Program-made: the position numbers and the translations under genes | Shown: positions 1-8,952 of the stretch, in pieces | Layout of the letters: each line of letters starts with the position of its first letter | Numbering within the stretch: the first letter of the stretch is position 1 | The notes under the pieces: model-generated | The model's input: only the letters and a program-made list of their open reading frames with translations | Databases searched by the model: none | What the model was told of the DNA's origin: nothing | Source: Paracoccus methylarcula | GTDB taxonomy: Bacteria; Pseudomonadota; Alphaproteobacteria; Rhodobacterales; Rhodobacteraceae | Assembly (NCBI RefSeq): GCF_003007735.2 | Contig: NZ_PXNQ02000005.1 | Location: 186,001-250,000 of the forward strand | Length of the DNA: 64,000 nt | Direction: 5' to 3'

Positions 1-2
1 GC

Positions 3-545
3 AATCGCGCCGGTTTCAAGCAGCCTGACAAGGCCTATATTCCCGCCCCCGGTCCTGCCGCAAACCGGCTTGTCGAAATCGACACGGCTTCCTTCGTCGG
101 CTTTTTCGTGTCCCGTGAGGGATGGCGGAAGGCCGGATTGCCGGAAGGCGGGTTGTTCATCTATGGCGACGATATCCTGTACAGCCTGCGGCTGCGCCGG
201 GCGGGGCTGAGAATGTTCTTCGATCCGGCGACCCGCTTCGTGCATGACTGCGGCTCGATGGACCAGAATTTCGTCTATCATCCGCTGTGGAAGATCTATT
301 ACCACTGCCGTAACGGCGTCGACATTGCCCGTGCTTCGGCCGGACCGCTGATCTTTCCGCTGGCGCTTGCCTGGTATGTCGTCATATGGGCGCGCCGCGC
401 CCGCCATGCCGCTCCGGCGCAGCGCCCTGCCTATCGGCGCCTGATGTGGATCGGGATCCGCGACGGGCTTTTGCGCCGCCGCGGGCGAATGGACGAGGTG
501 CATCGCATGGCGGCAGTGATCTCCGGAACGGATCGCGAGCGCTAA
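3..545 (+). CDS. Glycosyltransferase family 2, C-terminal part (5' end outside window)
   Basis: The frame is open from the left edge to a TAA at 543-545, so about 180 residues of the C-terminus are visible. Family-2 glycosyltransferases move a sugar from a nucleotide donor to a glycan or lipid acceptor on the inner face of the membrane. The visible part has a GLFIYGDDILYSLRL stretch, resembling the acidic acceptor-side motif of galactofuranosyl/rhamnosyl-type GT2 enzymes, then an FVHDCGSM segment and a hydrophobic run near LIFPLALAWYVVIW. The N-terminal GT-A fold and DxD motif lie outside the window. It precedes a deacetylase, a carbamoyltransferase and other surface-polysaccharide genes, which fits a role in glycan assembly. 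The acceptor cannot be told. Confidence 0.7.
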   Translation, partial: NRAGFKQPDKAYIPAPGPAANRLVEIDTASFVGFFVSREGWRKAGLPEGGLFIYGDDILYSLRLRRAGLRMFFDPATRFVHDCGSMDQNFVYHPLWKIYYHCRNGVDIARASAGPLIFPLALAWYVVIWARRARHAAPAQRPAYRRLMWIGIRDGLLRRRGRMDEVHRMAAVISGTDRER

Positions 546-561
546 GGCTGTCCCGAACGCC

Positions 562-1425
562 TCAGGCCCGGATGGCGGGCACGAGATCGCCGAGGCGGCC
601 GGCAAGCCCGTCGTGGCCGATCAGCCGCGCCAGTTTCGCGGGCAGGCCTCGATTTCCCGCCCGGTGCCATTGTTCCTGCCGGACTCCCCAGTAAAGCGTC
701 CTGGCCATGCCAAGCGGGAGGCGCTCCCCGAATGAAAGCCGATAGCTGCCGCTCGCGGTGAACTCATAGGGGTGCAGATAGATATGCGGAGCGAACCCGG
801 CCTTTTCGGCGTCGGCGATCAACCGGCGGGCCATCACGCCGGGAAACAGCTTCAGATAACTGCCGCCAAGCCTGAAATGCCGCCCCATGACCCGCCCGCG
901 ATAGATCGGCAGGATCGGGAAATCGCCCAGGCCCATGGCGGCGCGGAAGGCGGCGACCTCTTCGCGGCTTTCGGCCGGAAAGGAACTGTCATAGTCGAAA
1001 TGCCGCATCACGGCCTGATATTGCGCAGGCCCGGTTCGGTCGATCCGGAACTGGGGGGCACGGAAACCCCGTACGCTTGTGCCCGACGCATCCTCCAGCG
1101 CGGTCCTGGCCCGTCCGAGCATGCGGTCGATCGTGGCGACATCCTGCCCGTCCATCCGGTCGTGGAAATGGTAGTGGCAGGCGATCTCATGCCCATCGGC
1201 GGCGATCCTGGCGATCAGGTCGGGCGCCTGCTCGGCGATCAGGCCGGTGCAGAAGAAAGTGGCCTTCCGGCCCCTTGCCCCGCCATGTGCCCGAAGGAAA
1301 TCGTCGATATCGTGATAGCTTTGCCAAAGCGCCTCGGTGCGGATCGGGCCGGTTTCCCACAGGCCGAGATCGCGCTTCATGTCATGGGCCATATCCTCGA
1401 AATCGATGCTGAGGATCAGGGGCAC
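562..1425 (-). CDS. Polysaccharide deacetylase family protein
   Basis: A 287-residue NodB-homology enzyme, expected to remove N-acetyl groups from a polysaccharide in a metal-dependent reaction. Visible motifs are SIDFED near the N-terminus (catalytic and metal aspartates), TFFCTG, a histidine-rich GHEIACHYHFHDRM segment in the place of the metal-binding H-x3-H motif, GFRAPQF (motif 3) and LHPYEF near the C-terminus. No signal peptide is seen, as is common in the cytoplasmic exopolysaccharide-associated subgroup. Its ATG overlaps the end of the upstream carbamoyltransferase gene by 10 bases, so the two are translationally coupled. The substrate is inferred from neighbours only. Confidence 0.8.
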   Translation of the reverse strand: MPLILSIDFEDMAHDMKRDLGLWETGPIRTEALWQSYHDIDDFLRAHGGARGRKATFFCTGLIAEQAPDLIARIAADGHEIACHYHFHDRMDGQDVATIDRMLGRARTALEDASGTSVRGFRAPQFRIDRTGPAQYQAVMRHFDYDSSFPAESREEVAAFRAAMGLGDFPILPIYRGRVMGRHFRLGGSYLKLFPGVMARRLIADAEKAGFAPHIYLHPYEFTASGSYRLSFGERLPLGMARTLYWGVRQEQWHRAGNRGLPAKLARLIGHDGLAGRLGDLVPAIRA

Positions 1426-3152
1426 GTCAAATCCTCGCGCGTGATCACGTGATCGCCGATGACAAGGGCATCGACGCCAGATGCGGCAAAGGTCCGCAGG
1501 GCATGCTCCGGAGAATAGACGATCGGTTCCTGGATATTGAACGAGGTGTTCAGAAGCACCGGCACGCCGGTCAATTCGCCGAAACGGGAAATCAGCGCAT
1601 GATAGCGTGCGTGCGCATCGCGGCTGACGGTATGAACGCGCGCCGTCCCGTCGACATGGGTGACGGCGGGGATGGAGGTGCCGATCACATCCGCGACGAT
1701 GTTCATATAGGGGCTGGGCTGGTCCAGCTTGAAAAACGATGGCGCTGCGTCCTCGGTCACCGAGGGTGCGAAGGGGCGAAAGAGCTCGCGCTTCTTGATC
1801 TTGTCATTCAGCGTTTCGCGAATCTCGTCGCGGCGCGGATCGGCAAGGAATGACCGTGCGCCAAGCGCGCGGGGACCGAATTCGGCACGGCCCTGGAACC
1901 AGGCGATCAGCTTGCCCTCGGTCAGCATCTGCGCGGTGGTCTCGATCAGCCGGTCTTCGGGCAGGGGTTGCGGAGGCGTTTGGCAATACGCGGCAATCGC
2001 CGCGGCGATCTCGGCGGCGGAATGGTCGCGGCCCTGGTAGGGGCTGCGGATGGATGCGCGCTCGGCATCCGGCAGAACAGCAAGTGCTGCGCCGATCGCG
2101 CAGCCCGCGTCATGGGGGGCGGGCGGAATGATGATCTCGTCGAACATCCCGGCCTGCAACAATCGGCCATTGGCGGTGACATTCAGCGCCGATCCGCCCG
2201 AGATGACCAGCCGGCGCAGGTCGGGATGCAATTTTTGCCCGTAGGACAGCACATGGGCCTGCGCCGCTTCGAATGCCGCCTGCAGGCTGGTGGCCAGATC
2301 GATATGCGCTTCCGTTGGGGGGGCGTCGGGCGCGCGCGGCGGACCGAAGAGTTCGCGCAGGCGCGGATGGAACCGGCCTTGCAGGGCGGCGTGGTAATCG
2401 CAGATCCGCGTGTTGAGCCGGTAGCGTCCCTCGGGTTCCAGCCGCAGTATCTCGGCCAGGATCGCATCGCGCCAGCGCGGCTGGCCATAAGGCGCGAGCC
2501 CCATCAGCTTGTATTCGCCCTCAAGCATCTTGAAGCCGAGATAACCCGTGAAGGTCGCATAGTAATGACCGAGCGAATTGGGCCAGCGATGCTGGCTGAG
2601 GACCTGTCTCTGCCCGCCCCGGACGGCGGCCAGAACGGTGGAGTTCCGCTCACCGCCCCCGTCATAGGACAATGACAGGCAGTCGTCCCAATCCCGCATC
2701 GCCTCGCCATATAACTGGTGGCTGTCGTGATGATCGATGAAGCAGAGGCGGGCGGCGGTCGGGCCGTGACGGCTGGTCAATATCTTGCGCAGCCGGAACA
2801 GATCCCGCCAGGACCCGGGGGGTGGATCCTGCCGGGCGGATCCAGTTCCCGCCATGTCCCGCAGCCGCGCCAGGATCGCCCCGCGCGCAAGCGGGGCCGA
2901 GACGAGCTTTCGCAGGGTGCCCGAGATCCGGACATCAAGCTGCCACGGTTTCCAGTAAACCGCGACAGTGGTGATGTCCGACAACCCTATGCCAGCGATA
3001 TCAAGCACCTCGGCGATGGCAAGATGCGGGAAGCTGCCATCGTTCTTGATCCGGCTCAGCCGTTCCTCCTCTATGGCGGCGACCAGCCGGTTGCCTTGAA
3101 ACAGCGCGGCGGCGCTGTTGTCCATCGTGGCGAGCCCAAGAGTATACGACAT
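1416..3152 (-). CDS. Carbamoyltransferase, NodU/CmcH family
   Basis: A 578-residue protein with the two-domain NodU/CmcH/TobZ architecture. The N-terminal Kae1-like domain has a metal-type HHDSH motif (HxxxH) and a YDGGGERNST nucleotide-binding segment. The C-terminal YrdC-like carbamoyl-adenylate domain has FQGRAEFGPRALGARS and LLNTSFN. These enzymes use carbamoyl phosphate and ATP to O-carbamoylate a sugar or small molecule. Unusually, the N-terminal His-Asp usually seen in an HDSAAAL-type motif reads Asp-Asn here (MDNSAAAL). It heads a two-gene minus-strand unit with the deacetylase and diverges from the FlaA1-like gene. Carbamoylation of an exopolysaccharide sugar is the simplest reading. 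Confidence 0.85.
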   Translation of the reverse strand: MSYTLGLATMDNSAAALFQGNRLVAAIEEERLSRIKNDGSFPHLAIAEVLDIAGIGLSDITTVAVYWKPWQLDVRISGTLRKLVSAPLARGAILARLRDMAGTGSARQDPPPGSWRDLFRLRKILTSRHGPTAARLCFIDHHDSHQLYGEAMRDWDDCLSLSYDGGGERNSTVLAAVRGGQRQVLSQHRWPNSLGHYYATFTGYLGFKMLEGEYKLMGLAPYGQPRWRDAILAEILRLEPEGRYRLNTRICDYHAALQGRFHPRLRELFGPPRAPDAPPTEAHIDLATSLQAAFEAAQAHVLSYGQKLHPDLRRLVISGGSALNVTANGRLLQAGMFDEIIIPPAPHDAGCAIGAALAVLPDAERASIRSPYQGRDHSAAEIAAAIAAYCQTPPQPLPEDRLIETTAQMLTEGKLIAWFQGRAEFGPRALGARSFLADPRRDEIRETLNDKIKKRELFRPFAPSVTEDAAPSFFKLDQPSPYMNIVADVIGTSIPAVTHVDGTARVHTVSRDAHARYHALISRFGELTGVPVLLNTSFNIQEPIVYSPEHALRTFAASGVDALVIGDHVITREDLTCP

Positions 3153-3481
3153 CCGTTCCGATCTTTCTCAGCCCCGCTGCCGGGGCATGCCTTTCGCCAC
3201 AACCATACTTTCGCCGGTTCGGTGGATACAAGCGGGCCGGATCATGAGCCGCCTTTACCTGCCCTTGCGTTGCCTGCGGCATTTCGAGGGATTGCGAAAC
3301 CCGTCTGCACAAGTTGTTCGAAAGCATCAGGTCAGGCTGGGTTTGCCGCTCTTTCCTTGTATAATTTTTGCGAAAGGAATAAATGAACGTGCTGTTATAT
3401 CATCGTATCGTTGTATCACCACCGCAGATCCGGATGATGAAGTTTCTTGTGCTTTGTCTTCTGTCAGTGAGGCTGTAGCAT
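3153..3481. promoter_or_regulatory. Divergent intergenic region of the polysaccharide locus
   Basis: These 329 bases separate the leftward carbamoyltransferase from the rightward FlaA1-like gene. No convincing ORF is present. A perfect TATAAT lies at 3360-3365 in an AT-richer stretch about 115 bases before the FlaA1-like start, but no good -35 box sits at 16-18 bases from it. A GAGG at about 3468-3471 can serve as ribosome binding site for the ATG at 3482. Promoter assignment is tentative. Confidence 0.3.
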
Positions 3482-5459
3482 ATGCCGCATCAGTTGGCCA
3501 ACTGGCTCGTTGGCTTGAGTCTTGGCAAGAAGCGCCTCATCCAGCTTTGCATGGATGCGGTTCTTATCGCGCTCAGCCTTGTATTCGCGATGCTGCTATA
3601 TCACGAAAGACTGGGCTTTCTGGTTGAACTGCCGTTCTGGGGAATACTGGGGATCGTCATCCCGATCAGTCTTGCGAGTTTCGTCAAGCTCGGCTTCTAC
3701 CGTGCGGTGATACGCTACATCACCGCGCGGGCCTATAAGACCATCATGACCGGCGTCGTGTTTTCGACGCTCGTGCTTGGTCTGGTCAGCGGCATTTCCG
3801 AAACGCGCGTTTCCCTGTCCGTCCTTGTCATCTATGCGCTTCTGGCCCTGGTCTCGATCGGCGGCTTGCGGATTTTCATGCGCCGCATGCTGATCGGCGT
3901 CCAGCAAAGGCCGAAAACCCGGGTCATCATCTATGGCGCGGGAACGGCGGGGCGGCAATTGCAACTGTCGTTGCAGACCGGCTCCGAATACCTGCCGGTC
4001 GCCTTTGTCGATGACGACAAGAGCCTGCAGGGGCGGACGATCAGCGGCTGCCCGGTTCATGCGCCCCAGAGCCTGCCGAGGCTCATCGACAATTACGGCG
4101 CCAAGAGCCTGCTCCTGGCCATGCCGAGTATCAGCCGGACGGCACGGGCGAAGGTCTTGCGCCGGCTCGACAGGCTGCCGATCCATATCCAGACAATCCC
4201 CGGCATGACCGATATCGTCTCGGGGCGAACGAAGATCAGCGACATCACCGAGGTTTCCGTGGATGACCTGCTGGGCAGGGATCCTGTTCCACCGCGCCGC
4301 GACCTGATGAACCGGAACCTGCGCGGCAAGGTGGTCATGGTCACCGGAGCCGGGGGAACCATCGGCTCGGAACTCTGCCGCCAGATCCTCGAATACGGTC
4401 CGAAGCGGATCGTGCTGTTCGAGCTTTCGGAATTCAATCTCTATGCGGTCGATCAGGAACTCCAGGCGCTTACGCGCGCCAGATACCCTTCGGTCGAGAT
4501 CATTCCCGTCATCGGATCGGTGCAGAATCCCGGCCGCGTCTCTGCCATTCTGCGCAGCCATGGTGTCGAGTCCATCTATCACGCGGCGCCTACAAGCATG
4601 TTCCGCTTGTCGAAAGCAATGTGGTCGAGGGCATTCACAACAACATCTTCGGAACCGAGGTTCTGGCCGAGGCTGCCGTCAAGGCCGGAGTCCGCGCCTT
4701 TATCCTGATTTCCACGGACAAGGCGGTTCGACCGGCAAACATCATGGGCGCCTCGAAGCGGTTGGCCGAACTGGTCTGCCAGACCATCGCCGCGCGCCAG
4801 GATGACACCCTTTTCTCAATCGTGCGTTTCGGGAACGTGCTGGATTCCTCGGGTTCGGTGATACCGCTTTTCCGCCGACAGATCGCGGCCGGCGGTCCGA
4901 TCACCGTGACCCATCCCGAGATCACCCGCTATTTCATGACCATCTCGGAGGCCTCGCAACTGGTCATCCAGGCTGGCGCCATGGCGAAGGGAGGGGATGT
5001 CTTCGTGCTGGATATGGGGGCTCCGGTGCGGATCGTGGATCTGGCGGTCCGCATGGCCCAGCTTTCCGGGCTTTCGCCAGTCGTGGTTCCGCCGGGCGCC
5101 AAGCCGTCCCCGAGCCGGGATCAGAGCGATATCGAGATCTGTTTCACCGGTCTGCGCCCCGGCGAGAAGCTCTATGAAGAGCTTCTGATCGGTAACGAGG
5201 CGATGCGAACCGAGCACCCGCGCATCATGACCGAAACCGACATGTCGCAGCCCCCGGAGAATCTCGCCGGTGTTCTCGAACGGCTGAAGCAGTTTTGCAA
5301 AAGCATGATGTCACCGCGATTCGGTCCTTGCTGGCCGACACCCTTCCGATGGACCAGCGCCGCAGGGATATCGCAGAGAATGAATATACGGTGGAGAAAT
5401 CCATCGTCCCCGAGAGAATCCGCGCCGGGGTTCTGCCGACCAAGCAGGGAACCGCCTGA
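3482..5459 (+). pseudogene. FlaA1/PglF-type nucleotide-sugar 4,6-dehydratase, broken by two 1-base deletions
   Basis: Rejoined, the frames give about 660 residues, normal for membrane FlaA1/CapD/PglF-type UDP-GlcNAc 4,6-dehydratases. Four N-terminal membrane segments are followed by a CoA-binding-like domain (IIYGAGTAGRQL) and a Rossmann dehydratase domain (TGAGGTIGSELC). The frame breaks near 4582-4590, inside the conserved HAAAYKHVPLVE segment, where one G/C is missing. It breaks again in a T run at 5293-5296; adding one T restores a normal C-terminus ending at TGA 5457-5459. Protein similarity continues cleanly on both sides of each break, so a sequencing or assembly error is more likely than decay. 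It probably makes the nucleotide sugar used by the sugar transferase encoded next to it on the other strand. Confidence 0.85.
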
Positions 5460-5471
5460 CTTTCGCCGGAA

Positions 5472-6077
5472 TCACCGCAGGCGCTTGAACACCGTCTTCA
5501 GCATCAGAGCCATGTCGAAGCAGAGATTTCGCCGCTTCTGATAGATCAGGTCCAGCCTCGCCTTGCGCGGAACGCAGGCCCGGCAATAGATCTCGTCCGT
5601 TTCTTCGGCCGACGAGGACCGCGCCAGCAATCGCTCCTCATGCGCATGGAAATAGATGCTGGCCAACCCGGTGATCCCCGGCCGGGATTTCAATACCTCG
5701 CGGTAGAGATGCGGAAATCGCTCCACATATTGCCGAAGCGGAGGCCGGGGGCCGACAAAGCTGATATCGCCCTTCAGGACGTTCCAGATCTGGGGGATCT
5801 CGTCCAGCCTGGTTCGGCGCAGGAAGCGGCCGGTCGGGGTGATCCGCGCCGCCTTGTCCCCGCCGGACACGCCGTTGTCCCCGGCCATTTCCGTCATCGT
5901 GCGGAATTTCACGAGGTTGAAACCCTCGTCGAAGCTCTTCATGCGCTCGGATATATGGAATACGGGGCGTCCGTCGCGCATAAGCAGGACCACGGCGATG
6001 ACGAGGATGGCCGGTGACAGGATGCAGCCGAGGATCAGCGCAAGCAGGATGTCGAAACAGCGCTTGGTCAAGGTCAT
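5472..6077 (-). CDS. Initiating sugar transferase (PglC/WcaJ-type phosphoglycosyl transferase)
   Basis: About 201 residues with the bacterial sugar-transferase domain: an N-terminal hydrophobic re-entrant helix (FDILLALILGCILSP), then LVKFRTM, LRRTRLDEIPQIWNVLKGD and SFVGPRPP, which carry the catalytic Asp-Glu dyad. The enzyme transfers a phospho-sugar to undecaprenyl phosphate to start glycan assembly. I chose the ATG at 6077 because it overlaps the TGA of the upstream epimerase gene in an ATGA arrangement and gives the usual N-terminus (MTLTKRCFD); an ATG at 6101 would add eight residues. It lies in one operon with the epimerase and converges on the FlaA1-like gene. Confidence 0.88.
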   Translation of the reverse strand: MTLTKRCFDILLALILGCILSPAILVIAVVLLMRDGRPVFHISERMKSFDEGFNLVKFRTMTEMAGDNGVSGGDKAARITPTGRFLRRTRLDEIPQIWNVLKGDISFVGPRPPLRQYVERFPHLYREVLKSRPGITGLASIYFHAHEERLLARSSSAEETDEIYCRACVPRKARLDLIYQKRRNLCFDMALMLKTVFKRLR

Positions 6078-6925
6078 TTCGGATCCCTCAACCGGAGCCA
6101 TTGCCGAACCATTTCAACGGGATCGCTGTCAGAGGCCGTGAAGGAATGCAATTTTGCGAGGCGTCCGCAATCGAGCGTGATCCTCTGGAGGGCGCTGGCC
6201 GGCGCGAGTTTCCACGTCCAGCGCATATCTGCGGCGCTGGCGAGATCCGTCATCGCGACGGGTTCCGGCGCAGCCAGGTTCAGGGTCTCGGGCAGGGGGG
6301 CCGGATGGCGGGCAAGCGTCTCGATCACGCGGGCCAGGGTTGCCGGACCGATATAGGACCGTTCCGGGCCTGTGCCGTCATCGAACCGGTCGATATGCAG
6401 CATTTCTCCCGCCGCCGCACGGCTGCTGTTGGTGAAGAGCATATCCGCGCCGCATACATTCCCGATTCTCAGGCAGCAGATCTCCATCCCGCGTGTGCGC
6501 CACGGGGCACAAACGGCCTCCATCTCGGATTTCGCCTCGCCATAGGCGTTGCGGGGACCGGGTGGATCCTCCTCGCGGAAGGCATGGCGGCCCTTTGCTG
6601 CGCCGTAGACGGCAGAGGAGGATGACAGCAGGACCCGCGCTACGCCCATGTCATGGGCGGCATGCAGGATCGCTTCGGCAAGGTCGCGGTTGAGCCGCAA
6701 ATCCGATCCGGTGCCGGGCACGATCCCTGCGAGCCCGATGAAACATGAAAAGCCGCCATGTTGGCGCGGGAAGGGGGACCGCAAGGGATCCCACCGGATT
6801 TCCGCTGCCCCCCACCGGCTTTGCCGAAGCAGCTCCGCCCGCTTGGGCGGTTCCACATCCCAGTGACGCGCCAGCATACGGCCGACGCGTCCTGTCGAAC
6901 CGATCAGGAGCCAGTGGTCAGGCAC
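6074..6925 (-). CDS. NAD-dependent epimerase/dehydratase
   Basis: A 283-residue short-chain dehydrogenase of the extended nucleotide-sugar type. The N-terminal GSTGRVGRM is the glycine-rich NAD(P) loop, SSSSAVYG carries the active-site serine region and NAYGEAK supplies the Tyr-x3-Lys pair. At this length it resembles small UDP-sugar epimerases that modify an undecaprenyl-linked sugar, as WbpV/WbpL-type neighbours do. Its stop codon overlaps the start of the sugar transferase, so the two are coupled. The sugar substrate cannot be read from the sequence. Confidence 0.75.
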   Translation of the reverse strand: MPDHWLLIGSTGRVGRMLARHWDVEPPKRAELLRQSRWGAAEIRWDPLRSPFPRQHGGFSCFIGLAGIVPGTGSDLRLNRDLAEAILHAAHDMGVARVLLSSSSAVYGAAKGRHAFREEDPPGPRNAYGEAKSEMEAVCAPWRTRGMEICCLRIGNVCGADMLFTNSSRAAAGEMLHIDRFDDGTGPERSYIGPATLARVIETLARHPAPLPETLNLAAPEPVAMTDLASAADMRWTWKLAPASALQRITLDCGRLAKLHSFTASDSDPVEMVRQWLRLRDPK

Positions 6926-7161
6926 GGGTTGCCATGGGGTCTGGGTGTGTTGTCATCAGGGCTGCGTCGGGAATACCATTGTTGCCGGATCAGATGTGGA
7001 TAATCAGCCCGGTCATGACAGGCAAGAACGGAAAAGGGGCCGTGAGCTTGCGGTTCTTGCATTTCCGGGGCGATGACGGTCGCTCTTGCATATCGGCCCG
7101 CATCGGTCGGTGCCAAAAGACATTGCGGCGCCGGTGTCTCGATAGGTAATGCTGTATCGAT
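6926..7161. other. Non-coding stretch between the epimerase and the XRE regulator promoter
   Basis: This is the left part of a 337-base gap between divergent genes. Short ORFs here are GC-rich shadows without a ribosome binding site or recognisable protein. No strong repeat or terminator-like hairpin was found. It presumably holds the leftward promoter of the epimerase/sugar-transferase operon. Confidence 0.3.
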
Positions 7162-7199
7162 GGTTTCTATGCGTTGTGAAACCCTCCTATATTGAAACC
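7162..7199. promoter_or_regulatory. Three GGTTTC/GAAACC half-sites at exact 16-base spacing upstream of the XRE regulator
   Basis: GGTTTC at 7162-7167, GAAACC at 7178-7183 and GAAACC at 7194-7199 start exactly 16 bases apart. The first two form an inverted repeat with a 10-base spacer; the third repeats the second in direct orientation. They lie 64-101 bases before the chosen start of the XRE-cupin gene. An autoregulatory operator is the natural inference, but the motif was not seen in front of mgsA, the likely target gene. Confidence 0.4.
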
Positions 7200-7262
7200 G
7201 GGTTCGGCCATTTTCTGCCGAACAACCATTTTAAGACCAGAGAATGCGCAGGGAATAACAAT

Positions 7263-7907
7263 ATGACCAAGATCGTGAAGCCCGAGATCAAGCTGACCCA
7301 GGATCCCCATGCCCTGCGCGAAAGCCGCGAGAAGAATCTCGAGGTCGCCATTGGTCGGCAGGTGCGCGAATTGCGCAAGCGTCAGCGCATGACGGGTTCC
7401 GAACTGGCCAGTCAGGCCGGGCTGTCGGTCGGCATGTTGTCGAAGATCGAGAACGGGGTGATCTCTCCGTCATTGACGACATTGCAGACGCTGGCCAACG
7501 CCTTGCGGGTGCCGCTGGTGCAGCTTTTCTCGGGATACGAAGAACCGCGCGGGGCCATGCATGTGAAGGCGGGCACCGCAGTCGAGGTGGAGCGGGCAGG
7601 AACCCGCTCGGGGCATCAGTATCACCTTTTGGGGCATATCGGATCGAACAATTCGGGCGTGGTGGTCGAGCCCTATCTGATCGTTCTGAGCACGGAAAGC
7701 GACCGTTTCCCGACATTCCAGCATGAGGGGATAGAGCTGATCTACATGCTTGAGGGGCATCTGGGCTATCGGCATGGCGACCGGCTCTATGATCTCGAGT
7801 CCGGCGACAGCCTGCTATTCGATGCCGATGCGCCGCATGGCCCCGAAGAGATGCGCCAGTTGCCGATTCGCTATCTGTCGATCATCACCTATCCGCAAGC
7901 GAAGTAG
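7263..7907 (+). CDS. XRE-family regulator with C-terminal cupin domain
   Basis: About 214 residues. An XRE helix-turn-helix (QVRELRKRQRMTGSELASQAGLS, then SVGMLSKIENG) is followed by a cupin sensor domain (EGIELIYMLEGHLGYRHGDRLYDLESGDSLLFDADAPHGPEE). Such proteins usually repress or activate amine, amino-acid or polyamine catabolism and sense a small ligand through the cupin. The start at 7263 is preferred over the upstream frame start at 7149 because AGGGAA precedes it at proper spacing and family similarity begins there. It is transcribed toward mgsABC-gmaS about 155 bases away, so regulation of N-methylglutamate synthesis is likely. Confidence 0.85.
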   Translation: MTKIVKPEIKLTQDPHALRESREKNLEVAIGRQVRELRKRQRMTGSELASQAGLSVGMLSKIENGVISPSLTTLQTLANALRVPLVQLFSGYEEPRGAMHVKAGTAVEVERAGTRSGHQYHLLGHIGSNNSGVVVEPYLIVLSTESDRFPTFQHEGIELIYMLEGHLGYRHGDRLYDLESGDSLLFDADAPHGPEEMRQLPIRYLSIITYPQAK

Positions 7908-8063
7908 GACAGGATAAGCCGCCGTTTTGCGGTACTCTATCAAGCAGCGACAGGCAGCAAAAGCGGGCGAATGGGCCTGGGCGCAAAAAATATCTTGTCA
8001 GGCAATAAATTTTCCTATTAGTTAATCCGTGAGGGCTTTGAGCCAAGCTGAACGGAGGTGACT

Positions 8064-8951
8064 ATGTGTGGCATTGTTGGTCTGTTCCTGAAGAAGGACG
8101 ATTTGCGTCCGCGTCTCGGGGATCTTCTGACGGATATGTTGATCACCATGACCGACCGTGGTCCGGACAGTGCCGGGATCGCGATCTATGGTGACGATGC
8201 GGACGGTCTGAAGATGACCATTCAATCGGCGACGCCGGACGAGCATTTCGCCGGGCTGGAAGAGACCCTGACGGAGCTTTTGTGCGCTCCGGTCCGGATG
8301 CGGGTGATCGATACTCATGCGGTCCTGACCCTGCCCGAGGGCAGCGAGGCAGAGGTGCGTGCCTTCATGACCGAAAAGGGCATCCGGGTGATGGGCGTCG
8401 GCAATTCGATGGAGATCTTCAAGGAGGTCGGCCTGCCCAGGGACGTGGCGGCCCGTTTCGGTATCCGCCAGATGGCCGGCAGCCACGGCATCGGCCACAC
8501 CCGGATGGCGACGGAAAGCGCGGTGACCACGCTTGGCGCCCATCCTTTCTCGACCGATGGCGATCAGTGCCTTGTCCATAACGGCTCGCTGTCGAACCAC
8601 AACCGGATGCGGCGGGAACTCGCGCGCAAGGGTTTTGCGCCGCAGACGCAGAACGATACCGAGGTTGCGGCCTGCTATATCTCGTCCCGCTTGGCCGAGG
8701 GCGCCAATCTGGGCGAGGCGCTGGACGGGACGCTGCAGGATCTGGACGGTTTCTTCACCTTCGTGGTCGGCACAAAGAACGGTTTCGGTGTCGTGCGCGA
8801 CCCGATCGCCTGCAAGCCCGCGGTGATGGCCGAAACGGAGGATTACGTCGCTTTCGGCTCGGAATACCGTGCGTTCGCCAACCTGCCGGGCATCGAGACC
8901 GCCCGGGTCTGGGAACCCGAACCCGCAACCGTCTATTTCTGGGAGCGCTGA
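8064..8951 (+). CDS. mgsA: N-methylglutamate synthase subunit A (glutamine amidotransferase-like)
   Basis: About 295 residues of class-II (Ntn) glutamine amidotransferase type. The ATG at 8064 was chosen over the GTG at 8058 because GGAGG at 8054-8058 fits it and it places Cys right after Met (MCGIVGLF), the catalytic N-terminal nucleophile. Further motifs are MTDRGPDSAG, GHTRMATES and HNGSLSNH. With MgsB and MgsC it forms N-methylglutamate synthase, which exchanges methylamine for the amino group of glutamate in indirect methylamine oxidation. The order mgsA-mgsB-mgsC-gmaS is diagnostic; the TGA at 8949-8951 is one base from the mgsB start. Confidence 0.9.
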   Translation: MCGIVGLFLKKDDLRPRLGDLLTDMLITMTDRGPDSAGIAIYGDDADGLKMTIQSATPDEHFAGLEETLTELLCAPVRMRVIDTHAVLTLPEGSEAEVRAFMTEKGIRVMGVGNSMEIFKEVGLPRDVAARFGIRQMAGSHGIGHTRMATESAVTTLGAHPFSTDGDQCLVHNGSLSNHNRMRRELARKGFAPQTQNDTEVAACYISSRLAEGANLGEALDGTLQDLDGFFTFVVGTKNGFGVVRDPIACKPAVMAETEDYVAFGSEYRAFANLPGIETARVWEPEPATVYFWER

Positions 8952-8952
8952 T

